A stretch of 8,435 nucleotides of DNA. Origin: Nitrososphaerales archaeon TH5894 (lineage in GTDB: Archaea > Thermoproteota > Nitrososphaeria > Nitrososphaerales > Nitrososphaeraceae). Below the pieces are notes generated by a model. It saw only the letters and a program-made list of their open reading frames with translations. It was not told the DNA's origin and searched no databases. Below, one piece after another: positions 1-6,600 of the stretch. The translations under genes and the position numbers were made by a program. Position 1 is the stretch's first letter, and each line of letters starts with the position of its first letter. The stretch lies in NCBI GenBank assembly GCA_014523485.1, contig JAATVK010000225.1, positions 1 through 8,435 on the forward strand, given 5' to 3'.

Positions 1-96
1 TGTCCAGATTGTGGATCAAGCTATGAATTGGTAAAAAATGAAGGTGGATTTACTACAAAACCCGCTCAAGTAGTCGGCGAGGATTGGGGACAGTGA
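1..96 (+). CDS. lysW: LysW amino-group carrier protein, C-terminal part (5' truncated)
   Basis: LysW is a small acidic zinc-ribbon carrier used in lysine (and, in many archaea, arginine) biosynthesis. The amino group of alpha-aminoadipate or glutamate is attached to the side chain of its C-terminal glutamate, and the intermediates stay on the carrier until the last step. The window enters the gene in frame 1, and 31 codons remain before TGA at 94-96. They begin with CPDCGSSYEL, the second cysteine pair of the zinc ribbon, and end with the signature tail EDWG. The last codon is CAG (91-93), so the protein as read ends in Gln, not the Glu of characterised LysW proteins (see findings). The stop overlaps the lysX start as GTGA, and lysX and lysK follow, which confirms the identity. 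The N-terminal half, with the first cysteine pair, lies outside the window. Confidence 0.9.
   Translation, partial: CPDCGSSYELVKNEGGFTTKPAQVVGEDWGQ
79..82 (+). promoter_or_regulatory. Shine-Dalgarno-like GAGG supporting the lysX GTG start
   Basis: GAGG at 79-82 lies 10 nt before the GTG at 93 but only 1 nt before the in-frame TTG at 84. It therefore favours GTG 93 as the lysX start. The site lies inside the lysW coding sequence, as expected for translationally coupled genes. Confidence 0.4.
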
Positions 97-968
97 CTGA
101 GGGAAAGAATACATCTTCTTCTCTCACACTTCTTTATGATAATATAAGATGGGAAGAAAAGGCTATCTATGAAGCTGCTAAAAAGAAAGGAATTGAAATA
201 AAGAAAATTGATTGCAAAGATATTGTTTTAGATTTAAATATACTCTCTTCTGAATATACTAATCGAACCATTATTCAAAGATGTGTTAGTTATTTCAAGA
301 ACCTCCATTCTACTGCAGCGTTAGAAGGATTAGGAGCAAATGTAATTAATCCGTTAAACACTAATGTTACTTGTGGAAACAAATTATTTACTCATATGTT
401 ACTACAAAAGAAAGGTATACGAACCCCCAAAGTAATAACTGCTTTTTCACCCGATTCTGCACTTTCAGCATTAGAAACTTTTGGATATCCTGCTATTATT
501 AAGCCTACAATAGGAAGCTGGGGTAGATTGATAGCATTATTACGAGATAAAGATGCAGCAAAAGCTGTCTTGGAAGATAGAGAGCATATGTTTCCTCTTT
601 ACCATGTATATTATCTAGAAGAATTTGTTTCTAGACCACCTCGTGATATAAGAGCTATAGTAGTAGGTGATGTTGTTGTTGCTGCAATATATAGATACTC
701 TGAATCTGATGAATGGAAAACTAATATGGCATTAGGAGGTAGAGCTGAAAACTGTCCTGTTACAAATGAACTGGAAGATATATGTATTAAATCTTCTCGA
801 GCTGTCGGTGGAAAGATTGTAGGAGTAGATTTAATGGAAAGTTCAAAAGACGGCCTATTAGTACATGAAGTTAATAATACAACAGAGTTCAAAAATACAG
901 TAAAAATTACTGAAATAAATATTCAAAATATGATCGTAGATTACTCTTTACAATACCAAAATAATTAG
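93..968 (+). CDS. lysX: LysW-dependent ATP-grasp ligase (LysX, alpha-aminoadipate--LysW ligase; ArgX possible)
   Basis: This ATP-dependent ligase joins the amino group of alpha-aminoadipate to the C-terminal glutamate side chain of LysW, committing it to carrier-bound lysine synthesis in the cytosol. The 291-residue product (from GTG 93) matches the family length of about 280. Visible features, in order: N-terminal LTLLYDNIRWEEKAI; ATP-grasp lysine in AIIKPTIGSWGR (K137); YLEEFV (about 174-179); RDIRAIVVGD (184-193); TNMALGGRAENCP (about 210-222); and the metal/ATP-binding end GVDL then HEVNNTTEFKN (about 244-268), with E259 and N261. A TTG at 84 would add three residues, but GTG 93 gives the compact GTGA overlap with lysW and better Shine-Dalgarno spacing. 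Paralogues called ArgX use glutamate in the same way. I cannot separate LysX from ArgX specificity by eye, and one enzyme may serve both pathways. The family is secure; the substrate is less so. Confidence 0.9.
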   Translation: MTEGKNTSSSLTLLYDNIRWEEKAIYEAAKKKGIEIKKIDCKDIVLDLNILSSEYTNRTIIQRCVSYFKNLHSTAALEGLGANVINPLNTNVTCGNKLFTHMLLQKKGIRTPKVITAFSPDSALSALETFGYPAIIKPTIGSWGRLIALLRDKDAAKAVLEDREHMFPLYHVYYLEEFVSRPPRDIRAIVVGDVVVAAIYRYSESDEWKTNMALGGRAENCPVTNELEDICIKSSRAVGGKIVGVDLMESSKDGLLVHEVNNTTEFKNTVKITEINIQNMIVDYSLQYQNN

Positions 969-975
969 ATAAACA

Positions 976-2091
976 TTGGTCTCATCTAATTATGCAATAG
1001 AACTCTTAAAAAAGTCACTTAATCTTTATACTCCATCTAGATCTGAAGGTCCATTAGCTAATCTAATAAAGGATAAGTGTGTTAATGAACTTGGGTTTGA
1101 ACAAGTTCATATAGATAGCGTTGGAAATATTATTGCCATCAAAGGAAGAGGGTATCCAAGAATATTGCTTTGTGGTCATATGGATACTGTTCCAAATAAA
1201 GTTCCTGTAAGGATAGAAAATGGTTTCCTGTATGGTAGAGGTGCATCAGATGCTAAAGCTCCATTAATCTCTATGCTTTTGGCCGCCTCTGAGTTCCCTA
1301 AACAAAATGGTACTATAGTATTTGCTGGTGTAGTTGATGAGGAAGGAAATGCAACAGGTAGTAAGCATCTTGTTAAGAATAATTTGGATTTAGATTACGC
1401 CATATTTGGTGAACCAAGTGGTATAGAAAATATTACAATTTCCTATAAGGGACGGTTAGCTCTTAAATTAATATGTGATGCTTTAGATAGTGCACATGCA
1501 AGTGCTCCTTGGTTAGCAAAAAACTCTATTGAAGAAGCCTATAATTTTTGGAATGAGATAAAAAATGCTTTAAATAAGAATTATGAGAAAGAAAAAAGAA
1601 GTAACTCTGTTAGTTGTTGTCTTACAGAAATTTTGGGTGGATCTAGTCACAATGTCACTCCTCAAAAGTGTAAAATAACAATGGATATTAGAATTCCCAA
1701 TGGGATCACCTGTCAACAAGTTTTTGATTCTATAAAAATTCTCATTTCAAAAATATCAAAAGAAAATGAAATAAAAACTAATTTTATAATTGAAGATTTC
1801 ACAGAACCATTCGAAGCGGATTTTACCTCTCCATTAGTTAGATCTCTCGTTCTTTCTATTCTTGACATTTGTAAAAAAAGACCTGCATTACTAAGAAAAA
1901 CAGGAACTGGTGACATGAATATTATCGGAAATGCATTTAAAATTCCTGTAGTTACTTACGGTCCTGGAGATCCACATTCTTCTCATAGTGTTAATGAACA
2001 TGTAAATATAGAAGAATACCTTTCCGGAATTGAAGTCTACAAAAGAGCCCTATTTCATATGTCAAGGATGTATAATAGACAGAATAAATAA
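976..2091 (+). CDS. lysK: LysW-lysine / LysW-ornithine hydrolase (M20 metallopeptidase family)
   Basis: LysK catalyses the last step of the carrier pathway, cleaving lysine (and, in archaea that make arginine this way, ornithine) off LysW. The 371-residue protein has the full M20 di-metal set: CGHMDTVP (H68, with catalytic D70), GRGASDAKAP (bridging D92), VDEEGNATG (general base E122 and ligand E123), FGEPSG (E146) and HSSHSVNEH near the C-terminus (H337). HASAP (H174) and DIRIP (237-241) fit the dimerisation lid and the return to the catalytic domain. The start is TTG at 976. It is the first usable start after an in-frame TAA at 970, and it lies 7 nt past the lysX stop, so the two genes are surely one transcript. 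No clear Shine-Dalgarno site is seen, suggesting translation coupled to lysX. Other M20 enzymes such as ArgE or DapE are possible by sequence class, but the lysW-lysX context decides for LysK. Confidence 0.9.
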   Translation: MVSSNYAIELLKKSLNLYTPSRSEGPLANLIKDKCVNELGFEQVHIDSVGNIIAIKGRGYPRILLCGHMDTVPNKVPVRIENGFLYGRGASDAKAPLISMLLAASEFPKQNGTIVFAGVVDEEGNATGSKHLVKNNLDLDYAIFGEPSGIENITISYKGRLALKLICDALDSAHASAPWLAKNSIEEAYNFWNEIKNALNKNYEKEKRSNSVSCCLTEILGGSSHNVTPQKCKITMDIRIPNGITCQQVFDSIKILISKISKENEIKTNFIIEDFTEPFEADFTSPLVRSLVLSILDICKKRPALLRKTGTGDMNIIGNAFKIPVVTYGPGDPHSSHSVNEHVNIEEYLSGIEVYKRALFHMSRMYNRQNK

Positions 2092-2126
2092 TATTGGAGA
2101 TAATAATAGCGCTTTAAATACATAAT

Positions 2127-3218
2127 ATGTTATGTTTTGTTGGACTTGGAATAAATGGTTACGCTGGATTAAGTCTGTTAGCAAGAGAGACTTTAAAAAA
2201 ATGTCAATTTATCTATATAGAAAGATTTACTGGTTATATTGATGATGATGATATCAGGCAATTAAAAAATTTACTAGAAAATGGTAATAAAAGTATACAA
2301 ATAGTTTCGCGTTGGTTTATCGAAGATGCGAGATCTATCATCTCTAGATCAAAAGATGATAATGTAGCCATATTGACTTATGGCGATCCTTTTATGGGAA
2401 CCACCTTCAATGAACTTTATGTAAGAGCGAAAAAAAACTTAATTGAAATAAAAATAATTCATGGTGTTTCTGGAATGTCATCTTTGATCGGTGAAATTGG
2501 ATTGCATAACTACAAATTTGGAAGGACGACAACAATAATGTCTGATCCTATGTCTGCAATAAGTGTCTATAATATTATTTACGAAAATCTAAGAGTAGGA
2601 AATCATACTTTAATCCTAACAGAATACAATAATAACAATGAAAAGAGCTTTTTCTTTCTCGACCCAGCAAGGGCTATAGATATGCTTCTTGAAGTCGAGG
2701 AAAATATCCGTTATAAAATCATTTCTGACGAGTTATTTATTATAGTAGCATCTAGAATAGGAACTAAAGATCAAAGTATCCTAGGAGGAAAAGTTAAATC
2801 CATAAAAAAAATAGATTTTGGTAAAGGACCTCATTCTATCATAGTAACAGGTCATCTTCATTTTACAGAAATTGATTCTATAACATCTCTTTATCCAAAT
2901 AAAGATCCTCCATTGGATAATACTCAATTCTTTCGACATGTTGCAGTAACAATGTTAGAAAAATATTTACCAAAAGCTAAATATGCTTTGAAAAATATGA
3001 AATCGTATCTTGAAAGAGAAAAAAATTCTGCTTCTATACTCAATGAACAGGATAAAGAACTGGATCATGTATTAGAGAATGCTGAATATTATTTATTGGA
3101 TGCCGAAAGATTTTTCAATCAGCATAAATTTGAATTAGGAATACTTAGTATAGGTTATGCAGAAGGCTTAATAGATGCATTACGTTTCCAAAAAAATATC
3201 AACCCGTGGTTATCTTAA
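2127..3218 (+). CDS. dphB: Diphthine synthase with C-terminal DUF357-like domain
   Basis: DphB transfers methyl groups from S-adenosylmethionine to the modified histidine of translation elongation factor 2, the second stage of diphthamide synthesis. The N-terminal ~255 residues carry the tetrapyrrole-methylase fold signatures: MLCFVGLGINGYAGLSL at the start, IYIERFTGY (29-37), LTYGDPFMGTTF (83-94), the SAM-site stretch HGVSGMSS (112-119), and GHLHFTEID (242-250) near the end of the methylase. Family members usually stop at about 250-270 residues; this one has 363. The extra ~100 residues form a helical domain ending ENAEYYLLDAERFF then ILSIGYAEGLIDALRF, which I read as a DUF357 domain, an archaeal helical domain of unknown role. 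ATG 2127 is the first possible start after an in-frame TAA at 2115. No Shine-Dalgarno site is evident. The gene follows lysK by 35 nt, so read-through from the lys operon is possible. Confidence 0.9.
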   Translation: MLCFVGLGINGYAGLSLLARETLKKCQFIYIERFTGYIDDDDIRQLKNLLENGNKSIQIVSRWFIEDARSIISRSKDDNVAILTYGDPFMGTTFNELYVRAKKNLIEIKIIHGVSGMSSLIGEIGLHNYKFGRTTTIMSDPMSAISVYNIIYENLRVGNHTLILTEYNNNNEKSFFFLDPARAIDMLLEVEENIRYKIISDELFIIVASRIGTKDQSILGGKVKSIKKIDFGKGPHSIIVTGHLHFTEIDSITSLYPNKDPPLDNTQFFRHVAVTMLEKYLPKAKYALKNMKSYLEREKNSASILNEQDKELDHVLENAEYYLLDAERFFNQHKFELGILSIGYAEGLIDALRFQKNINPWLS

Positions 3219-3244
3219 TTTAATACCTCATTATTTTAAGGATA

Positions 3245-3257
3245 TTTTTTATATTTT
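3245..3257 (+). terminator. T-rich tract after dphB, possible archaeal terminator
   Basis: A run of six T at 3245-3250 is followed by ATATTTT, about 27 nt past the dphB stop. Archaeal RNA polymerase terminates at such oligo-T tracts without needing a hairpin. In this AT-rich DNA T-runs also occur by chance, so this is only a candidate. Confidence 0.35.
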
Positions 3258-3302
3258 GATATGGAGAACTATTATTATAACAGAATATTTATTAACTCAA
3301 GT

Positions 3303-3307
3303 GAGGT
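3303..3307 (+). promoter_or_regulatory. Shine-Dalgarno site GAGGT for the GvpD-like gene
   Basis: GAGGT sits 6 nt before ATG 3314. An in-frame TGA at 3302-3304 rules out any earlier start. This is the best ribosome-binding site in the window; nadK and the histidine kinase show none. It implies that this message has a 5' leader. Confidence 0.6.
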
Positions 3308-3313
3308 TGGGCA

Positions 3314-4711
3314 ATGACTAAAAATTATGATATTTCTTTTAAAATTCCTGATGATCTGTTACAATTTTTAAATAATGAAACTTATTCCTTATTGATTAAA
3401 GGAGAACCAGGAGCAGGAAAAACTGCACTATGTTTGACAATTCTTAAAGCATTAAATATAAAAAATAATTTCTTTTATATTTCTACAAGAGTATCGCCTA
3501 ATAAATTATTTTATTACTTTAAGTGGATTAATAAATATCTTAAAATTAAATATACAAATAATCATAATAAATCTTCTAAAAATGTAAATAGTTTAGAACC
3601 TTTTTTTGAAGATGCACGTTTAGATGAACCAGAATCTCTTTTCGAACGTATAACAAATCAATTGATGGATGTAAGATCTCCTCTCATAATAGTAGATAGT
3701 TGGGATGGGATAGCTTCATTCATGGATCGTGAATCGAGACTAAATAATGAACGTGTTTTACAAACATGGTTAGAAAGAGCAGGTGGTAGATTAATTTTAG
3801 TAAATGAGGGAAACGAATTAACAACGTTGGATTATCTTGTTGATGGGATTGTAATTCTTAAAAAAAATCAATTTAATCATATCAATGTAAGAGAGATGAA
3901 TTTAACAAAGTTAGGAGGTATAGATATAAAGAAAAATTCATTTGTATATACCTTAAATAATGGAATTTTTAAAACGTATGAACCAATTTTTCACTATGAT
4001 GATATCTTAAATCAGATTCTTAATTCACCAACCAATAAATTATTTATCCAAAACAAAATTATTAAAATTGATTCTGGTCATCTTTCACTTAACACAGATC
4101 TAAATGGTGGATTTACTAAGAAATCTATAGTACTATTAGAATATGATCCAAACCTAGAAATGAGATACATTATTTTGTTTTTGTTTAATTTCATTACTAA
4201 TTGTATTAGTAATTCCCATATGCTATTATTGGACACTAAAATTGCCAAAGATATTCCTTTTCTTTTAAATTTGATCCGATTTAATGCCGTAGATTCTAAT
4301 GATTACGACAAATTCGTTAAGTTAATAGATTTAAATTTGGAAACAAATATTGAGAATTTAAATGATAATTTAACCACTGATTTATTAATTAATCCTATTT
4401 CTACTGAAATAAAGAATATTAAAACCAATTCGATGATATTTAGTATTTTAAATTTTGATAGATATAAAAATATAGATGTGTATAAATTGATTAATGCCTT
4501 GAAAGAAAAGTTAGATCTTTCTTTTCTACTACTTCAAACAGGAATTAGGTCTGAATTATCTCCAGGGTTATTTGATTATAAGCTTACAATCAAGAATTTT
4601 AATGATGTAATATGTATCCATTTAACATATCCATATTTAAGACTATATGGCCTTGAAGTAGTGAATATAGAAAAGTCTAATTTCTCAATCAGATTAGATC
4701 CTTTAATATAA
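3314..4711 (+). CDS. GvpD/KaiC-like RecA-superfamily ATPase
   Basis: A 465-residue soluble protein with an N-terminal RecA/KaiC-type nucleotide-binding domain. Walker A is GEPGAGKTAL (30-39), preceded by YSLLIKG, and Walker B is LIIVDSWDG (124-132). The end of the domain has REMNLTKLGG (193-202), then VYTLNNGIFK, which fits the KaiC/GvpD family pattern. The opening (DDLLQFLNNETYSLLIKGEP) is most like archaeal GvpD, known in haloarchaea as a regulator of gas-vesicle genes. The second half (about 230-465) looks like a decayed copy of the same fold: it keeps GHLSLNTDLNGGF followed by KSIVLLEYDPN (about 247-275) but has no P-loop. No membrane segment or DNA-binding motif is seen, and no gas-vesicle gene is nearby, so a gas-vesicle role should not be assumed. 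It is a single gene with 95 nt in front and the tRNA convergent behind. The ATPase family is secure; the cellular role is unknown. Confidence 0.75.
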   Translation: MTKNYDISFKIPDDLLQFLNNETYSLLIKGEPGAGKTALCLTILKALNIKNNFFYISTRVSPNKLFYYFKWINKYLKIKYTNNHNKSSKNVNSLEPFFEDARLDEPESLFERITNQLMDVRSPLIIVDSWDGIASFMDRESRLNNERVLQTWLERAGGRLILVNEGNELTTLDYLVDGIVILKKNQFNHINVREMNLTKLGGIDIKKNSFVYTLNNGIFKTYEPIFHYDDILNQILNSPTNKLFIQNKIIKIDSGHLSLNTDLNGGFTKKSIVLLEYDPNLEMRYIILFLFNFITNCISNSHMLLLDTKIAKDIPFLLNLIRFNAVDSNDYDKFVKLIDLNLETNIENLNDNLTTDLLINPISTEIKNIKTNSMIFSILNFDRYKNIDVYKLINALKEKLDLSFLLLQTGIRSELSPGLFDYKLTIKNFNDVICIHLTYPYLRLYGLEVVNIEKSNFSIRLDPLI

Positions 4712-4870
4712 AATAATTAACAATATCTTACAATTACTATAATATTATATAGAATTTAAACATTAACTGAAAAATTAATTCAATTAAAAGTGAATCTTGA
4801 AGTGAATTATAATATTTAAGTTTCATCATCGCTATGTATCAGTGTGATTATAGGTATAATAATAAAATCA

Positions 4871-4944
4871 TGGGCCGAAAGGGAGTTGAACCCTCGACCT
4901 TTCGATTATCAGTCGAACGCTCCACCAAGCTGAGCTATCGGCCC
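4871..4944 (-). tRNA. tRNA-Ile (anticodon GAT)
   Basis: On the reverse strand a complete 74-nt cloverleaf is read from 4944 down to 4871. The acceptor stem is GGGCCGA/TCGGCCC (7 perfect pairs), followed by a D-arm GCTC...GAGC, an anticodon stem TTCGA/TCGAA with loop CTGATAA, variable loop AGGTC, and T-arm GAGGG-TTCAACT-CCCTT (one G-T pair). The discriminator base is A (4871). The anticodon GAT occupies 4908-4910 and reads isoleucine ATC/ATT codons. There is no intron, and CCA is not encoded (the next bases are TGATTT), as is usual in archaea. It converges on the GvpD-like gene and diverges from nadK. Confidence 0.97.
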
Positions 4945-4986
4945 AATATATTACAATCTGGTGTTGGTGCTTTATTTCTAAGACAA

Positions 4987-4996
4987 TTTAAATATT
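4987..4996 (-). promoter_or_regulatory. Probable TATA box of the tRNA-Ile gene
   Basis: On the reverse strand AATATTTAAA lies about 43-52 nt before the mature tRNA 5' end, directly preceded by an A-run (the complement of nine T at 4995-5003) that could serve as a purine-rich BRE. With the usual archaeal spacing, transcription would start near 4966, giving a leader of about 20 nt removed by RNase P. The assignment rests on position and composition only. Confidence 0.4.
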
Positions 4997-5123
4997 TTTT
5001 TTTGAACCTCAATCTATTATAGCACGGCATATCATTTTCTATATTTTTGTTAAAGAGAATAATTTTAATAACTGGACAATAAAAATGCATTTAAGACTAT
5101 AATATTGTTATAATGTACGATTT

Positions 5124-5945
5124 ATGATTAAAAAAATTGAACGAGTTGCTATTATTACCAAGAATCGAAATAATACAGCATATGAAGCATCTGAGTATAT
5201 TGCAAAAATGCTTTCAAGAAAAAGTATTAAGGTATCATGTATCCCCCCGTTTGAAACCTCAAATTTTAAAAATAACAGTTCTAATTTTACTTCCGTAGTA
5301 AATGAAATTGATCTTATAATCGCCCTAGGAGGAGACGGTACAACTTTACGAGCTTTTAGATTCCATCCAAGTGATATTCCTGTTTTTAGTATTAATGTGG
5401 GAGGTACTCGAGGCATACTTTCTGAAATTAAATTGGATCAAATTGATTATGCTCTAGATGCAATTTTAAATGGTAGTTATTATTATGATGAAAGAATTAG
5501 AATCCAAGCTTCTTTAACCAATAAACTCTTTCCTCCCGGGTTAAATGATATCTTACTTTTTAGAACTAATCTTACCAGAACGCCTACTGTAACGGTAAAA
5601 TTTAGAGATGGTGTAGTTAGTCAGCGCATGGATGGAATAATAATATCTACTTCAACTGGATCAACTGGTCATTCAATTTCTGTAGGAGGACCTTTATTAC
5701 ATGAAGAATTAAACTGCTTAATAATTACCCCAATAGCTTCAATTAATAAATTACCATCTATAATAATACCTCCAGAGGAGATTGAAATTTATAGCAATAA
5801 CAAGATGGATTTAATAATTGATGGCCAAGATAAATTTTTGGTCGAAGAAGGTAGTACTATAAAAATAACTCGGTTTCCAATTAATGCTCGTTTTATAAGA
5901 TTAACAAAGAAGGGCTTTAGACAACTTGAAAAACTTGGATTCTAA
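5124..5945 (+). CDS. nadK: NAD kinase
   Basis: NAD kinase phosphorylates NAD to NADP in the cytosol and is the only route to NADP. The 273-residue product has the family signatures in order: IIALGGDGTTLRAF (65-78) with the catalytic GGDG at 69-72; SINVGGTRGILSEI (89-102); the NE/D motif as NDILLFR (141-147); RMDGIIISTSTGSTGHSISVGGP (168-190), which carries DG and TGSTGHS of the NAD site; and LIIDGQ (230-235). Length is normal for an archaeal enzyme. ATG 5124 is the first start after an in-frame TAA at 5100, and no Shine-Dalgarno site precedes it. An AT-rich TATA-like stretch (about 5090-5106) close upstream suggests a leaderless message. Its stop codon lies inside the start of nob1, so the two are co-transcribed. 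Confidence 0.95.
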   Translation: MIKKIERVAIITKNRNNTAYEASEYIAKMLSRKSIKVSCIPPFETSNFKNNSSNFTSVVNEIDLIIALGGDGTTLRAFRFHPSDIPVFSINVGGTRGILSEIKLDQIDYALDAILNGSYYYDERIRIQASLTNKLFPPGLNDILLFRTNLTRTPTVTVKFRDGVVSQRMDGIIISTSTGSTGHSISVGGPLLHEELNCLIITPIASINKLPSIIIPPEEIEIYSNNKMDLIIDGQDKFLVEEGSTIKITRFPINARFIRLTKKGFRQLEKLGF

Positions 5946-6435
5946 CATTTTCATTTTAGATTCTAGTGCTTTTTATGCAGGTTTCTATCGCTCTCTCTAC
6001 TGTAAATTCTATACAACGACCTCTATTCTACAAGAGATTAAACATATATTAAAATCCTCTATAACTTTAGATTTATTAATTTCATCAGGTGCCTTAGTTA
6101 TACAAGACCCAACGAAAGAATCAGTTGATAAAATAATTTATAATGCAAATCTTTTGGGTGATATAAAAAAACTTTCACAGGCTGATATTTCTATTATATC
6201 TTTAGCTTACCAATTGAATAGAATTTTAGTATCTGATGATTATTCAGTTTTAAACGTATCTAATTTCCTCAATATTAAGACCGTTTCTTTAGGTAATGCT
6301 GGTATAGTAACAATAAGAAAATGGAAGAATTTTTGTAAAACGTGTAGAAAACAATATCCATCAACTATCAAAGAATGCGAAATATGTGGTAATCCAACAA
6401 AAAGAAAGTATAAAAAATTACATTCAACAGTTTAA
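5926..6435 (+). CDS. nob1: Ribosome-assembly endonuclease Nob1 (PIN domain plus zinc ribbon)
   Basis: Nob1 cuts the 3' end of pre-16S rRNA during maturation of the small ribosomal subunit. The 169-residue product starts with a PIN nuclease domain whose acidic residues are visible: ILDSSAF (D12), LQEIKH (E37), LSQADISII (D87) and LVSDDYSV (D104/D105). The C-terminus has a zinc ribbon, CKTC (137-140) and CEICG (151-155), as in archaeal Nob1 and unlike stand-alone VapC toxins. TTG 5926 gives a 20-nt overlap with nadK. A second in-frame TTG at 5935 would overlap by 11 nt and give an N-terminus (MDSNIFILDSSAF) closer to the short one usual for the family. I cannot decide between them. No antitoxin-like gene accompanies it, which also argues against a toxin. 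Confidence 0.9.
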   Translation: MKNLDSNIFILDSSAFYAGFYRSLYCKFYTTTSILQEIKHILKSSITLDLLISSGALVIQDPTKESVDKIIYNANLLGDIKKLSQADISIISLAYQLNRILVSDDYSVLNVSNFLNIKTVSLGNAGIVTIRKWKNFCKTCRKQYPSTIKECEICGNPTKRKYKKLHSTV

Positions 6436-6453
6436 TTTTGGCATGCTTTAATG

Positions 6454-6473
6454 ATTATTGTTTCCTTTTAATT
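6454..6473 (+). terminator. T-rich tract after nob1, possible terminator
   Basis: Starting about 20 nt after the nob1 stop, the + strand has a pyrimidine-rich stretch with TTGTTTCCTTTTAATT. It fits a hairpin-free archaeal terminator for the nadK-nob1 transcript. The rest of the 165-base gap to the kinase is AT-rich with no readable gene. Confidence 0.35.
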
Positions 6474-6559
6474 AATAAACGAATAAATTCAACAAACAAT
6501 TATAATAAGCTAGCGAATAAAGAACAATATAGAGAAATTTACTATAAGAATTATTCCTA

Positions 6560-6583
6560 TTTAATTTATTCATCTTAAATAAA
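6560..6583 (+). promoter_or_regulatory. Likely promoter region of the histidine kinase
   Basis: Two TATA-like stretches, TTTAATTTA (about 6560-6568) and CTTAAATAAA (6574-6583), lie roughly 37 and 22 nt before the TTG start at 6601. With no Shine-Dalgarno site present, either would suit a leaderless or nearly leaderless transcript. The DNA is AT-rich throughout, so the exact box is uncertain. Confidence 0.3.
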
Positions 6584-6600
6584 CATGATATTGTCAATAG

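Noticed and set aside
611..892. A 93-codon - strand open frame inside lysX
   Set aside because: It lies fully within a well-supported ligase gene and covers its conserved motifs; it is a shadow frame.
4788..4807. Short direct repeat AAGTGAAT (4788-4795 and 4800-4807) between the GvpD-like gene and the tRNA
   Set aside because: Two 8-bp copies in AT-rich DNA, with no further copies and no clear gene to control, are likely chance.
4834..5022. A 62-codon + strand open frame across the tRNA-Ile
   Set aside because: It is mostly the antisense of the tRNA gene; it has no family resemblance and no ribosome-binding site.
5108..5416. A 102-codon - strand open frame opposite the start of nadK
   Set aside because: It mirrors the conserved GGDG region of NAD kinase and resembles no family I know.
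5926..6435. Nob1 as a VapC-type PIN toxin
   Set aside because: The C-terminal four-cysteine zinc ribbon and the lack of an antitoxin gene fit Nob1, not VapC.
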